Source: Escallonia rubra (taxonomy: Eukaryota > Streptophyta > Magnoliopsida > Escalloniales > Escalloniaceae). From it: 64,000 bases of DNA. Under the pieces are notes generated by a model, which was not told the origin of the DNA, ran no database searches, and saw only the letters and a program-made list of their open reading frames with translations. Both the position numbers and the translations under genes were made by a program. The stretch lies in contig JAVXUO010000908.1 in the NCBI GenBank assembly GCA_033065855.1, positions 248,001 to 312,000 of the forward strand, written 5' to 3'. Numbering within the stretch: position 1 is the first letter of the stretch; each line of letters opens with the position of its first letter. This document shows, piece by piece, positions 34,901-47,302 of the stretch.

Positions 34901-37900
34901 GCCGTAGCCCCCCCGCCCCAACCTATTTATTACTGTCATTAATTATTAATCAATATAAGTGCACGCTAAAAAAATGTTTGGCTCATATAGTTGACTCAAG
35001 GTTAGGAATGATTTTCACCGATGATTGGTTTGGCAATCCCGTTAAACCGTTTCCTTACTTCTACTTTTGAACAATATCGAAATTTCAGGTAAATATCTTA
35101 ACGTATATACGAAAGACCGCGATAACTCTCGAGAGTTGTTAGGGTATCCAATGAGGTGCCTGACCTACATTAGAATATCTTGTTGCAAAAGCGGAAAAAG
35201 AAGATATCGTGACGTTTAAGCGAAAGTCATATATTAGTATAAAATGGCTTTAGTTATCATATGTCTGCTGCAAACAAAGGGCGGAAAGTTGCTTCCACTG
35301 ATTTGCTTTACTTTGGATACATGTCCAAAGGAGGTTTCTAAGGTTTGTAGCGGTGTCTTATACTCCATTAGGTACGGGGATGAAAGAGAAAAAGTTAAAG
35401 AGAGCCAGAGGGAGGAATAGATGATGTAAATGCTAAAAGAAACTTTGACCTTTTCTTCTTGGACATGTGAAAAGGGTAAGCAGCCTTATCTGCTCTCTTT
35501 CCTTGTACCCTTTCCACGATCAACTATTCAAGTAGCTCGAAGAAAATAAAAAATTACAGCTTGCTACGTATATGACATTCTATGCAAATTAACAAATACT
35601 CTCTTATTAGTCTTTTTCGTTTTCTTATAAGGCAAGTGAATGGTCTGTCTTTGATTAATAGGACCTTCTAAACTTGCGACCAGTCAACAACTGTCCACTA
35701 AACACAAGTAGCTTGTTCGTCACCTGGTATGACGGGATTTAAACTGGAAAATTACAGGAAGAGAGAGAGGCTTCAATCAAGAAGAGAAGACGACACCTTA
35801 AAATTTGGGATACATGTCATATAAGGTCACAACTAAAAACCTGCTGTGCCAGCTTTATTTGTGGGATTTTTTTCTTCTTCTTTTGATTAGCAAGCCCCAT
35901 GTGGGGGAAACTCATTAGAACCGAACAATACCCTATCAGATTTGGAGGTCGCCTCAACTTACCGAGCCAGCTCAGTAACGTGCACTCACTTCTAGCCCCA
36001 GGCAAGTCACATGGTCCCTCATCCGGTCATCCTCCACGAGGAGGGTAACTAGAACAGGACCCCTAGCAAATATTCGTGTGAAAAGTAAAAGGGGATTGTG
36101 GACCAAAACGAAAGGCTAATATCTGTTGCCAAAGTCGGAAGGGATTTGTCAACGTAATATTATGCTATAAAAGGTTTGTTCTATCACTTACTTCCGCCGG
36201 TAAAACATTATTTTCATATAACCACGACCTTTGTTGTAGGCACTAGGAATAGCATTGATAACCTAAGTCGGGCAATGACCATCCTTGTCCGCATTGCCAT
36301 GCGAAGGATAATTATGCAAAACAAGTTGGCTGTAGAGACGTAGGAAAGAGTTCTCTCTAACCAGTGTAGCTAGACTACCATTTCTGTCACAAGGGATGGA
36401 GGACTTGCCACCATTACGCCTAACCTTGTAACGAAAGTCGTTCCTAAAAATAAAGGACCCAATTTCTCTGGACGCGCATGATAACAAGAACATGTCCTAT
36501 TACTCACTGCTTTTTAGTCTCGGGACCATTAGATCTTTTATACAGTCTTCATCACACTGTAGCATGCAAGAAAACCATTTTCGGAATCTACATTCTACAC
36601 CTTTTGTTGTCTGTTTATGGACTTAACACGCATGTGCTTTATTCTTAGACTCGAGGACAGTTACAAGGGCAAAAGAAGGCTACCTGCATGGACCACTAGT
36701 ATGCAAGGACAGAAGGTTGTTTTCTACACAGCCAGCCAAATCACTAAAATGTCGTGATTAGTGCTAAAATTCAATCTCTTCAAGTTGCACCAAGAAAATG
36801 TATACTAGTAACCAATTGTAGGAAGCTGGAAGAGATGCCAGAAAACCGCAGCCCCAGTGGTGAATGCTTGCCTGCGGGAGTCTTGAAAAGTTGGCTGCCA
36901 AACAGGTTACTGCTTATAACAATTGTATTCTGTCACGTAAGTAGGTCTGTCTTCATTAGTTGAAGAAACATATCGGGTAAGGAATAGAGTAGAAGCAAGC
37001 AGTATCTCAGCAGATAGCCCCCCACATGAATCAACATGCTTTTGCCTTTCCCACGATTTTCTTTCTACAACATGCACAATTTCCACAAATCTGGCCTCCT
37101 TTACAACAAGAAATTTCCAAAACAAGTTTTCTAATCATGATTTTTTTACTCCAAAAATTCAATATTTCCGCATGTTACTTATTTCCTTGTATATAAAAGG
37201 ACACATGGTCTGTTGGCCTAGTGGAACTCACCTTCAATTCAATAATGCACTTGGTACACTGAAACAAGGTTTCAACATTACTACCAAAACTTCAAAAAAA
37301 ATGACCACTCCTAACTTTGATCCCTGTAAAAATGGATTGCCCTCCACACACAAATGATAAAGAAAAGAAATTTTCACATTCTGGTGACAACTCATGAGGA
37401 TATACTGCTTTATAAAACCAACACGTAGCAGCACTTGACTTCCTCAAGGATATGGCCACTAGAGAAGGGAGTAGTTGGGAGAACTGAAAGGATAAGGACA
37501 TTTTTGTTTCAAGTGAAAAAGAAAGGGAAGAGATGAGAACATATGCATTGTGCATCTCATTTTCCACCTTCTCTTCAAGGAAAAAAAATATTGTTAATGA
37601 TGCGCTATCTTACTCCATTCCGCTACACAGGTAACCCCTTTAACACATCTTTCAGGAGTGATTTTCTAGAAACTAGAACACCTAAATTTTCTATAAGGTA
37701 TTCAACTAAGGGCATTTCGAAAGTGAACAGTCACTTGTTCTACTACAGTCTACAGCACCAGGCCTAATAAGAAAGACTGGTACCATTCAAAGATACACGT
37801 TTGCAGATTGATAGGGACACATAAATCCTAATCCTACCAACAGATTCGCACCATAAAGTGATATGCAAGCCCCTTATTTTGGGTGGGTTGGTGAGGGCTG

Positions 37901-37930
37901 GAAAGAGGGGAGATCAGAGGTGTGTCGGTG
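31980..37930. other. Long intergenic stretch, no gene recognised
   Basis: About 6 kb of AT-rich sequence. Isolated frames (33422-33685, 33858-34136, 36263-36493, 37292-37567, all minus) lack motifs or splice partners. The 31980-32100 part is promoter-side of the proton-pump-interactor-like gene. Traces of dispersed repeats are noted separately. Confidence 0.45.
35866..36095 (-). mobile_element. Possible second SINE-like fragment
   Basis: In minus orientation a GC-richer stretch ends GGGGCTTGCTAATCAAAAGA followed by an A-rich tail, in AT-rich surroundings. The AATCAAAA-type tail recalls the element at 19427. Only a weak CCACAA match at the two sides could be a target duplication, so this is tentative. 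Confidence 0.25.
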
Positions 37931-37938
37931 TGGGTGTT

Positions 37939-37954
37939 GGGGGGGGGGGGGGGG
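37939..37954. repeat. Homopolymer run of 16 G
   Basis: Sixteen consecutive G in an otherwise AT-rich stretch. Runs like this are error-prone in sequencing and replication, so the exact length is doubtful. Confidence 0.8.
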
Positions 37955-38204
37955 AGAATGAATATGGACAGTAATCCACAAGTGGAAATTGCTTTGCTAA
38001 GCACGCCATGTGACTTGGGAATATTCCTTCCTGGTGACTACAGTAGAATTAGAAGGTAGGAGTGGATACCAGGACGCTCTCAGGTCAATTACCCTTCAAT
38101 TATTTTCAAACTTTAAGAGCATGCCTGTCCTATATAATTATCACCATTATGTGAATACAAGCTCGATCAAAGGCTACCCTTAACTGCAAGAGGTAATTGG
38201 TGCT

Positions 38205-38399
38205 ATGAAAGCGAAAGTGGACCTCTCCATAGCAAATGAAAAGGAATTAGCCTTTGACATGAAAGGGAAACTTGAAGAGGCTGTTCAGAGTTTCAAAGAA
38301 GTAAACCATATCAAGTCCGACCACAGTCTGAAGGAAACTATTATTGAGTTGATTTTGCCGCAGATTCTCCATGAACTATGCAAAGATGACAAACCCTGA
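38205..38399 (+). CDS. Unrecognised short open frame, possible exon fragment
   Basis: 64 residues, highly charged and helical in character (NEKELAFDMKGKLEEAVQSF, ETIIELILPQILHELCKDD). The frame extends slightly upstream (LQEVIGA) without an ATG before an in-frame stop, so it could be a decayed last exon. No family is recognised and no partner exon was found. Confidence 0.22.
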   Translation: MKAKVDLSIANEKELAFDMKGKLEEAVQSFKEVNHIKSDHSLKETIIELILPQILHELCKDDKP

Positions 38400-39209
38400 A
38401 AATATACTTGTATAGTTTTGACAAAATACAGAAATGTGGCAATAGGAAACCAGTTGGATAATATAGTTCTTGGGTCTGTTTAGAAATCAGATTCTAGATT
38501 TAGGACTTGACCATACCCACTTTCAAGCAAACTATGAGCATTTGAAGTTCTAAAAAGGCCCAGAATTTAGTGCCTTCACTTGGGATGGGCAACAGAACTT
38601 GTTTTCAGCCCCACGAGGTGCTAAAGCCCATATGCAGTTCCACAACCATAAATGGAGAACAAATTTGACACTGGTAGGGACTGAACTACTAGTGTGAATT
38701 AAACCTACACCAGTACAAAAGGATTACAACCTGGATTGGAGTGCCATCACCCATCGGCAAGGACTATCTGCAAAGTGCGGTCAACAATCAACAGTTCAAA
38801 TTTTACTGTAAATATCATCAAAGTCTCGCGGGTTTGGTAACAGCTACCAAATTTACCCGATATGCCTCTCTCTACATAGATATTTTCTCGGTGAATGCTG
38901 ACAACCAATAAGAAATACGTACAGAGAAACCTAAATATACTTCATTAGTTCCTGCTGTGACCTATATGAGCTGCATAGTAACCTAAGGCTCATTTTCAAC
39001 CGACAATAGGTCCTCTCAAAAGAGCTTAGAGTTATGAGCAGCTTTGACTCATAACCTTACGCACATCCAGAAAGCAAAATCATTGAATCTTTCAGGTTGG
39101 AAAATCAAAACGAAATTGCTAGAACTAATAACGTTCACGTATGCTGATATGAATGAACATCAGGTCACATAAAGGAGCTTTTATGTACAAGCCAGAAGAA
39201 ATATTCGAG
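38400..39209. other. 3' flank of the LHCB7-type gene
   Basis: Non-coding, AT-rich. The part nearest 39209 is the likely 3' UTR of the minus-strand gene. Confidence 0.4.
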
Positions 39210-42200
39210 TTAGAAGATGGACAGCAGGTTATTATGGACAGGATCTGAGATATGCTCAAGAAGGTTTTGCACAGGACCTTTTCCTGTTAGGGCTGCCTGG
39301 AAATAAAAGCCTAGCCAGGCAATCATAGCTAAGCGCCCATTTTTTATCTCCTTCACCTTCAGTTCCTCAAAAGCTACAGGGTCATTAGATAGATTCAAGG
39401 GATCGAAAAGTGTACCTCCAGGATAATTTATGTCACCAGGCAAGTAAATTCCTAATGGCTCAAGAGCTTCGATCCCACAATATCTTGCATATTCAGGTCC
39501 AACCTATGCACAAATTACCATCCATGAATACTTTCCCACACACAGAAAAAGAAAAAACAAACAAATTTTTAATGTCATCATTCACGGAACCAAATCGTAA
39601 ACTTTCAAGACTTTTTATATAACTGCCATGACTTGAATACGCTCTCTGAACCGATGCCATTGCTATATGTGGAGCCTGATTTCAAAAAGCTACATTGTCA
39701 ACGGAAAGCATGGTGCACTAATCCCCAACCCTCATAGTGGTTTTGTGTTCCAAGTTTTTCCAATGAATATTGTACTGTTGAGAGAGAGAGAGCACAACAA
39801 CATAGCGGGAGTTAGGGTTTTGAATTGTAAACTGTTGCTGAATAGTGGAATCGCATACTGGTCATGCTCCAGGGACGTAGCCATGTTTGTGAAACTCGCA
39901 TAATCCTGTGTTGTGTGTCTATATTCTCTGTTCGCTTTTCCTCTTCTTATTGCTTCTTGCTGCGTTCATTCGTAACAACCCGACTACTCCAAGCTTTTCA
40001 ATCATACGTATATATCGTGCATAGGCACAATTCACTCTCTATATCTATTCCCTGAACGAAGAGTCTAGATTACTTGAAATAGGTGACAAAGAGATATACG
40101 TCTTCATTAGTAAAGAGAGCCATTTAACTGTCAACGTTCTACTAGAGCCGCTTGCCGCCAATGTCATTTGCTAGTCACCAGTCGCCACTCGCTACTGCTG
40201 TGTCGGTTCATAGCTTCACAGGTGACTTGCTTCTTCTTCTTCGCTCTCACCCTGTCTGTCCAGAAGCCCTAGGCAGTTCACAATTTCCTTTCCTTTTGTC
40301 TTTTTCTATAAAAAGCAAAATTGAACCCCAGAGAAACTCGTTTACAAGTAAATTAGTCTTCGGCATGCATCCAAGCCGCACCTGAATTTCATATTATATC
40401 GGAGAAAGAATTATTATTTTCGACAAACAATCAGAGCACACCCAGCCGCATTCGACAGTCTTACTAATGAATCCCCCGTGCTCCACGGTGTTATTGGTTC
40501 TGTAAGGAGTTTCCTTACGCCTCGTGGCCTTAAGATGTAGCAGGAATGCTCAGAGAAAAGTCCTTCACTTTAGCTTCTGCATTCATTTTCTGGATGCTGG
40601 CTATGCATTCTGACGCACGTCATTCTCCAATTCCTAATTGGTAATCATCCCCAAAATAATTGCTTGCATCAGGTTAACTTCATGTTTGGTCATGCTTCCT
40701 AATTCCACACCTGTAACATCTCATTCCAACTATCTGTGTGTAAGATTAAAAACCTAATTTCCCTGTTCAATGCTGTGTATATGATATGCCTGCCTACTTG
40801 TCCGATGATATACGTGGAGTGTACAGTCAAGATAACTTTTGCCTAGTCATGCTAAGTTTTGTTTCCTCTAGCACTCCCTCAGGGTCTTGCAAGTGGAGAG
40901 ACAAATGACCATTGATGAATTGAGGTTCACCATCACCGAGCGAACAAACATCGTTTTGGCAAATTATCTAACTCAGGACCTTGTGCACCCACGACGTTAA
41001 TTTACCAAGTGTTCTAAAAGATTAGGATGCCAGAGAATAAAACCACTGATCAAAACCACATCAATAATTCACCATTCATCCAATCATGTGAGAACATAAG
41101 CTGATGGTAAGAAGTGAAGTATGCATATGGATGGAGGAGTAAGAAGGAAATGAACTTGTTTCATCAAGCATTTTATAGATGTTGGTTATGCCTTTCGACA
41201 CACTATCATCCAATACCAACTTCAGTGACCTATTTACCCCAAGACCATTTCTTAATACCACTACCTGGACATGATTCCCTATGGTCTACAGGTTAATACG
41301 AGTGATGCGATATACGAGAATCTCCTAATATGTTTTGTATATGATACCTAATTCTTTGAGATAATTCTTCCGACATATATTTTGTAAGTAGGGATCATAC
41401 TTCCACCTTTTGCCATGACAAAATCCAAACCAAAGAATTTGAGGTGTATCAGTGTTCTTTTAGGCTTACATCAAGTGTTATGCATTGTACAGAAGGCATG
41501 TTGCTTATAGCATTCATCAAGGCGTATTAAACTACTTAGTGGTTGATAGCATGAAAACATAACGACGAGATCATTACGATCAGAAGGACTTGGTAGATGG
41601 CTATAACAAAGACTCCTTGACGTCCAGCTAAATGAAGCCATGGGATGCCAAGGCAGTCCAGTGTATCTCCCTGTCAAAGGATCATAGGAGTAAGAAAACA
41701 AAAACAAAAAGAGAAAGTGGGTCAGTGATAGTCCTCAGCACACGCTTCTTAAACTTTCTTTCCCATAGGATGCAAGATAATATAAGGGAAAAGAAGTTTG
41801 TTCAAAAGTGTCAGCTGTTCGATGCAAAATCCAGAGAGTCAACCAAGAAAACTTTCCTCTATTACAAGGTAGACCAGCAAATTCAATCAACAAATTTCAG
41901 TTAGCAAAATAAATATAGATCCAGTTCAATACGTGACAAGACAAATCGTTTCAAAGCCAAAAGTTTTGACCAGCGAATAATAGTCTATAAAGATGCATAC
42001 TGATGTCTAAAAGGTGAGATGAGTATGATCAACCCCCTCTTGCACGCTTCATGACGGTTGCATGCAAGACATTTGATAAAATCGAGTTATGCTCGGAAGT
42101 TTGAATCTCCAAAGTTCCTCGAGTAAATTGTTTTAGTCCTTTAATAGGTTTTCTGATCATCATACTGAACTGCTTAAGAATGTTCGAAGATATGGTTCCT

Positions 42201-45200
42201 CGACAAGATGGGCATATATTACAGGGAATCTAAAAAAACAATGGGGGACTCTGAACTTGGGAGGTGGGAGTAACATTCACTAAAAGGGAAAGTTCATAGA
42301 AATCATGGGACGCAGCGTAAAGAGGGGTGCACAATGCAGCCTTAGAAACTGAAAGAAGTAGCCTCTGCTATTGGACTGATAGATGTCCACACTTCCTCAA
42401 AAGTAGATTAGCTTCAGAAAAGACTTTGGTCCCAGCAACCAAAATGTTGCCCATTCTTTTCTCTTTTTCTAGTAGTCTCTTTTCGCCACACACACCCCCA
42501 CCCCTTCCCGCCTGGGGGTAAGGCAGGGGGAGGGCTACTCATATGGTAGAGACCATGGCCAAGGGTCCTCCGAATGACCAAAAAAGGTGACATCTAGACC
42601 AGCTATAATCTCTTGATGGTCAAACCAGAGACAGGGGGCCGAATCTTATCCTCACCTAATTGGCAGATTTATGGCGTGGGAGGGTGTAGCCCATCAATTA
42701 CCATTCTGCCAAACTAGTAATTAAGCAAAAGTAATTGCAAGTCCGTCTTATATGAAACACCATCTTCCAGGAAAGCTAATTGAAGCCGGAAAGTATCATG
42801 ACAAAACTCCTTAAGAGTATACCTCATAAAGCCTTAAAATAGGAAGAAGGAAGATACTACCTGAAGCTTTGAATAACCAACTCGCCACCAGACAGGTTCA
42901 GCAAAGTGAAAGGCTCCTATCAAGTCCAATAGTTCTGGAATCAAAGCACCAAGAGCTGCAAGCATTGCCCAGCGAGCATGCAGTATCTCAAAACTGCACA
43001 TAACGAATAACATCCAGTTGGCAATGAGACCTCTGATTACTAACTACTTTTAATTCAGCCAAGCCCCTCCCAATTGCATTATAAAGACAATTTCTTTTTC
43101 CAGCAAAGTCTATACTAGGAGTACATTTAGTCCTAGACTAGGATTAGATGTATCTTATGCAGTAGGACAGTAACAGTTAGACAATTTTTTGTCACGTGAT
43201 TAGTCAGGATATTTGGATGGTTATAGTTCTAAACACAGGAACCGTTACTATCACATTACTTATGTTAGAACTCCCATGAAACAGCTACCACCACTTAGCA
43301 CCTCAAGTTCTACTGCCGTGTTAAAACTTTAAAGCTGGGACTCACATTCGTCTTCATACATCTAAGCAAAATTTACTACCAGTGCCTTCATTAACGAACC
43401 ATCTTGTACACTGCTACATAGTCATAAGAAAACAGAAACGACTGGGGTGCAAGCAGACGGAAAGCAAAAATGAGGAGGCGTACTTAAAGTACTTCTGGAG
43501 GGCCACAGGATCCTTGCTCAAACCCGCAACATCAAATCCGTAATCACCAGGTAGTTCTCCATCAAGATAGGCAGGATAGTCATATTGGATTGGACCAAGC
43601 CAGCGAGGACGATTGTCTCCATACCACAGGCTGCGAAGTTCAAGCAACACATAGACATATTAAATCACCTCAAGTTAACTATTTAATGTAACAGTTTGGC
43701 TATGATTTTACATGCCGCATACTACCATTCACGTTCTGTAGTATCATAGCTAAAGTTTATTTTCTCAGGGACAAAGAACATAGGCATTCAACATTTTGAT
43801 TGTACTACAAACTTTTTGAAAAGAACAAGTGCTGGTATTCTAATTGAAGGTCCCCTTCGCAATTTCATCCACTTATAGATGGCTGACAGAAGTAACCTTA
43901 TAACTCTGCAAAATAAAGTACTGTCAACAAGCCATAAAGCTAGTAGGGTTAACATTGACATGCAAAATAAATAAAGAAATCAACTGCCAATAAGGCCTGA
44001 GAGAATGAGGCAGAATAGTGAAGCTAATCCAAAAACTTCATTAACAATTGAAGATAAAGACATTTCATTTCCAAAAACAATGTAAGCAAGTCCCCAAAGC
44101 CAAAACTCCCGTGTTCCTGGAAGTAAACAATTCCTCACTCTGCAAAAGAAATGCTCAAAGAGTCGATGCAAGCTCCTCATAGTAAACTTTCCTAAGGACT
44201 CGTACCCATATTAACATTTTTCTGGTATGTAGCTGGGAGCAATGACAAATCTGCCCCAATCTCAAATACAGAGCATAATGCTTACTTACAGCACTAGCAT
44301 ACACGCTATTCCCTAATCAATGAATAGAATCAAATGTCAGGAGTTAATTGAACACAAATCAGTATCTCTCATAAAACAGAAACTTTTAAAATGTCAATAG
44401 TTTTCTAATTTACAAAGTGTGCCAGTATTGATGAATATTTCTACTCATGGAACACTGAAGTCAAAATAGATATTCTTCACATGATTTGCCAAGAATATTA
44501 AACATTATCTCTTAGTACAAAAGAGATTAAAACAGAGTAACGGACCAACAGACCACAAGTCCTCATCTCAAAAGTAGTCCAGCTAAGACCAACAAGTTAA
44601 GTTTAACAGTTTGCTAAATTCAATGCACAAATGTACACTGCAGCACAAAGAGATTGATCAAGCACGAGTACCTAGTTTCTCTATGTTTCATACTTCGCAT
44701 TCCGAATTCTTATTATACTACGATTAAACAAACTCTTTCCATCTGGATAAGGATACATATAATGGCGGCATTTTAACGCCATACTTGTTTAATGGCTTGT
44801 TTCTTCTTTAACTCAACAATCCATACTTTTCCAATATTAGGCACCTCTCCAAAGTAACTATATGACATATAATTTAAACATATACATATATAGCGCCTGA
44901 CAAGTCTCATGAGTAAGGAATGCAGAGACAATAAATGTCTAAGCAATCAGATGATCGTCCCAAAAACTGGTTGAAAATAAACAGAGATGAAATTTTGGGA
45001 GGGAGGTAGCATATGTATACAGTTAATCAAAAGCACAAAACCACTAAGAAATGTCACATTAGTACCCTACGCTAAAAATTGGGCAAAGAAGTAGGAGCTG
45101 GGGATAATAAATTCAACCATGAGGGAATTCCCTAACCGCGCGTATTACCTGTCGTTTCTGGCTTTTGCTGCACGCGCCTTGAATTTATCGGAATTTTCCA

Positions 45201-45533
45201 CGGCAACCTTTTTCTGCTCCTCCAGTCGCCTCTGAAGTGCTTCTCCAATGGGGCTGTTAGCGATGGCTTTCACCGCCGTGAAAGGAATCGCCGAGAAAAC
45301 TAGAACGCCAGCAAGCTTCACCTCAAAAGGTTACTAGAGGTACTGAAGTTTCATACTACTAATGTCTCGGGAAAGTAATAGCGCAAGAGTACCTCTTGCC
45401 ATGAAGCTTTAAAACGTGTAAACGATCTGGAGAGACTGGAGTTTGAATTCGGATGCGGCGGTCTTGGGCCGACGATTTTCCGGAAGAAGGAAGGCGCGGA
45501 CGAAGTGGAGCAAGGATGTAGAAGCAGAGCCAT
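39210..45533 (-). CDS. LHCB7: Chlorophyll a/b-binding protein, LHCB7 type, 6 exons
   Basis: Exons 45533-45393, 45315-45149, 43630-43484, 42993-42861, 41670-41578 and 39503-39210 join to 324 residues. The N-terminus is Ser/Arg-rich and transit-peptide-like ([15 protein letters not shown]), followed by a segment specific to this type ([20 protein letters not shown]). The light-harvesting core has [32 protein letters not shown], helix-1 motif [20 protein letters not shown], a middle helix ([12 protein letters not shown]), and the third-helix chlorophyll-binding motif [19 protein letters not shown]. The thylakoid antenna role is from the family; LHCB7 is a rare, low-abundance antenna protein whose exact role is unsettled. 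Exon 2 could start at 45321 instead, adding two residues. Introns total over 5 kb, the largest 2.1 kb (41577-39504). Confidence 0.92.
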
Positions 45534-45639
45534 AGCCTTGCTTACTACCTTGTGACCGATGACCAGAATGGCACTTCGCGTGGCTGCCGTTGGGTCTTAC
45601 TCGAAATGTGCAAAATGGTCTTTTGACGTGCGACAATGT

Positions 45640-47120
45640 TGCGTGCGGTAATCGGAAAATGCTTATTATGCAAAATTGCCTCTAGTTTTTCAATTTACTA
45701 ATCTCAAGCCTCCAACATTTCAGAAGTTTCGAAAAAGTCCCTTTTGCACTTTAAAAAAGGTCCTTCTATCGGTCTTCGGTCTATTTATCCTAGAGTGTGT
45801 GCAACACACGTGATTGAAAGGCGAGCAATATCAAATGTATATGTTAAAATTATGAAATATTTTATACCTTGAATGTATGTTTAATGTCTAAAATGAAAAA
45901 AACAAAAGGTCATAGGTTAGTTGGGGAACTTGGATCAAATCCAGATTTTCTGAAATACATTAAGCGTGAAGGGTTTATTTTGATTAACAAACATCACTTG
46001 TTGATCAAGGGGCTGATTGATTAACGGGGGGATGACGAGGAAGCATGTCGCAAAGAAGCTCATAAACCCGTTGTACTTTCACTTTAGTTTATACTATTAT
46101 TTACCGTCGCGCCTTTGTGTTACATGGGTCGTGTGTTGTCAACCTAACCTACAAAAGAAGTCCAAGAGGGGCCAATTCACCTAAAACAAGACATTACATG
46201 AATTCGATTGGTGGATGGAAGATATTTAAGACAGATTTTGAAGATTAAGAGGGGCGTGGCCCAGGCGAACCCCTCAGTTCTCCACCAATGGCGGGGGGAA
46301 CAGTTGAGGGACTGATTGAGATTTTGGCATAGCCACGATGGCTTGATGGGGTGGTAGACGTTGGGTTTGTAGCATCGTGTTTCATGTGCACCGACATGTA
46401 TACGTTGCGCAGTTGCCCAATGTTTCATAAGATTGCACAAGTTTTATCTCTCGTGTCATTGGGGTACAAAAAAAAAGAGTTTTGTATTGTGCCATTGGGG
46501 GTACAAAAGAAAAAGCGAAGACGGAGAGAAAGAAACGGTTTGGTAAGTTGGTGAGTTTGTGAAGGGAAAGATTGTCCCTTCATCAGTTTTTTCTTAACAA
46601 CCATCAAACTGAGCCACTTAAAGGAATTGCTCAACATTTGTTAACGACCAAGAACTAACTCACCCTAAGTCATTGATTGAAAGAGAGCTCGACACAATCT
46701 TGCATTGCTGATAAATTGAAAAGCAATAAAATTGTTTCATGAATCCGAAACAACGATAAGGCTGTATTGTTTTACATCAAAGCCCTTTTGGCTACCCATA
46801 AATTCTAGGACTCGAAGTTGCAAAAAATGGACAGAGTGAGACACGCATATTTCTGCGCTGTTATATCTTTTTTCCATTTTGCAGTCTTTATTTTTCCATT
46901 TCTGCAGAACATGTACGTTAGAACAAACGTGGGAATGAGCCAATGTACATTGGTAACGAACGTTGAAATAAAAATGTGAATTTAGACATATTTTATTGGG
47001 CTTTTTTATAGTAATAACCTTTAGCTAGAAGGCCAGTGGGCCAGATGCAGTATCTCAGAGGCCCTTACAATTATATCGAGATTCGAGTCGAAAGTTGCCG
47101 GCCCAATCCAGTGAATCTTT
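45640..47120. other. Intergenic between divergent LHCB7-type and BUBR1-type genes
   Basis: The two genes face away from each other, so this 1.5 kb must hold both promoters. Frames at 46177-46440, 46425-46637 and 46737-46943 show no motif. A near-repeat (ATTGGGGTACAAAA / ATTGGGGGTACAAAA) occurs near 46460-46505. Confidence 0.45.
45807..45812 (-). promoter_or_regulatory. G-box (CACGTG) upstream of the LHCB7-type gene
   Basis: A palindromic CACGTG about 275 bp upstream of the start codon. G-boxes are common in light-regulated promoters, but a single 6-mer is weak evidence. Confidence 0.3.
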
Positions 47121-47126
47121 CCAACT

Positions 47127-47140
47127 TTCCCAACGGCTCT
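47127..47140 (+). promoter_or_regulatory. MSA-like mitosis-specific element upstream of the BUBR1-type gene
   Basis: TCCCAACGGCTCTT contains the AACGG core in pyrimidine-rich flanks, like the MSA element bound by three-repeat MYB proteins in G2/M-phase promoters. It lies about 145 bp upstream of the start codon, a fitting place for a spindle-checkpoint gene. Function is inferred. Confidence 0.45.
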
Positions 47141-47260
47141 TAAGTCTTAAGGGCTTTGGAGCCTGGATTTCAAAATCTTTCAAATCACAGCCCCCACATC
47201 CCACACGCTCTCCCCCCTTTTGGGAACAAGAACAAGAGCAGAGGCAATAACAGGCAGAAA

Positions 47261-47302
47261 GGAGAACCTTGCGAGCGTAATGGAGAACCTTGCGAGCGTA
47301 AT
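47261..47302 (+). repeat. 21-bp tandem duplication creating two in-frame start codons
   Basis: Units 47261-47281 and 47282-47302 are identical and each ends in the first two bases of an ATG (47280 and 47301). Both ATGs are in the BUBR1 frame, differing by seven residues (MENLASV). Confidence 0.9.

Noticed and set aside
40152..40385. 77-residue plus-strand frame
   Set aside because: It lies within intron 5 of the LHCB7-type gene and has no motif or splice partner.
39210..45533. Assignment to abundant LHCB1-6 or LHCA proteins
   Set aside because: The segment [20 protein letters not shown] before the core, the RPRWLGP motif and the long [15 protein letters not shown] tail fit the LHCB7 type better.
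46177..46440. 87-residue minus-strand frame
   Set aside because: No domain, no splice partner, in the intergenic space between divergent promoters.
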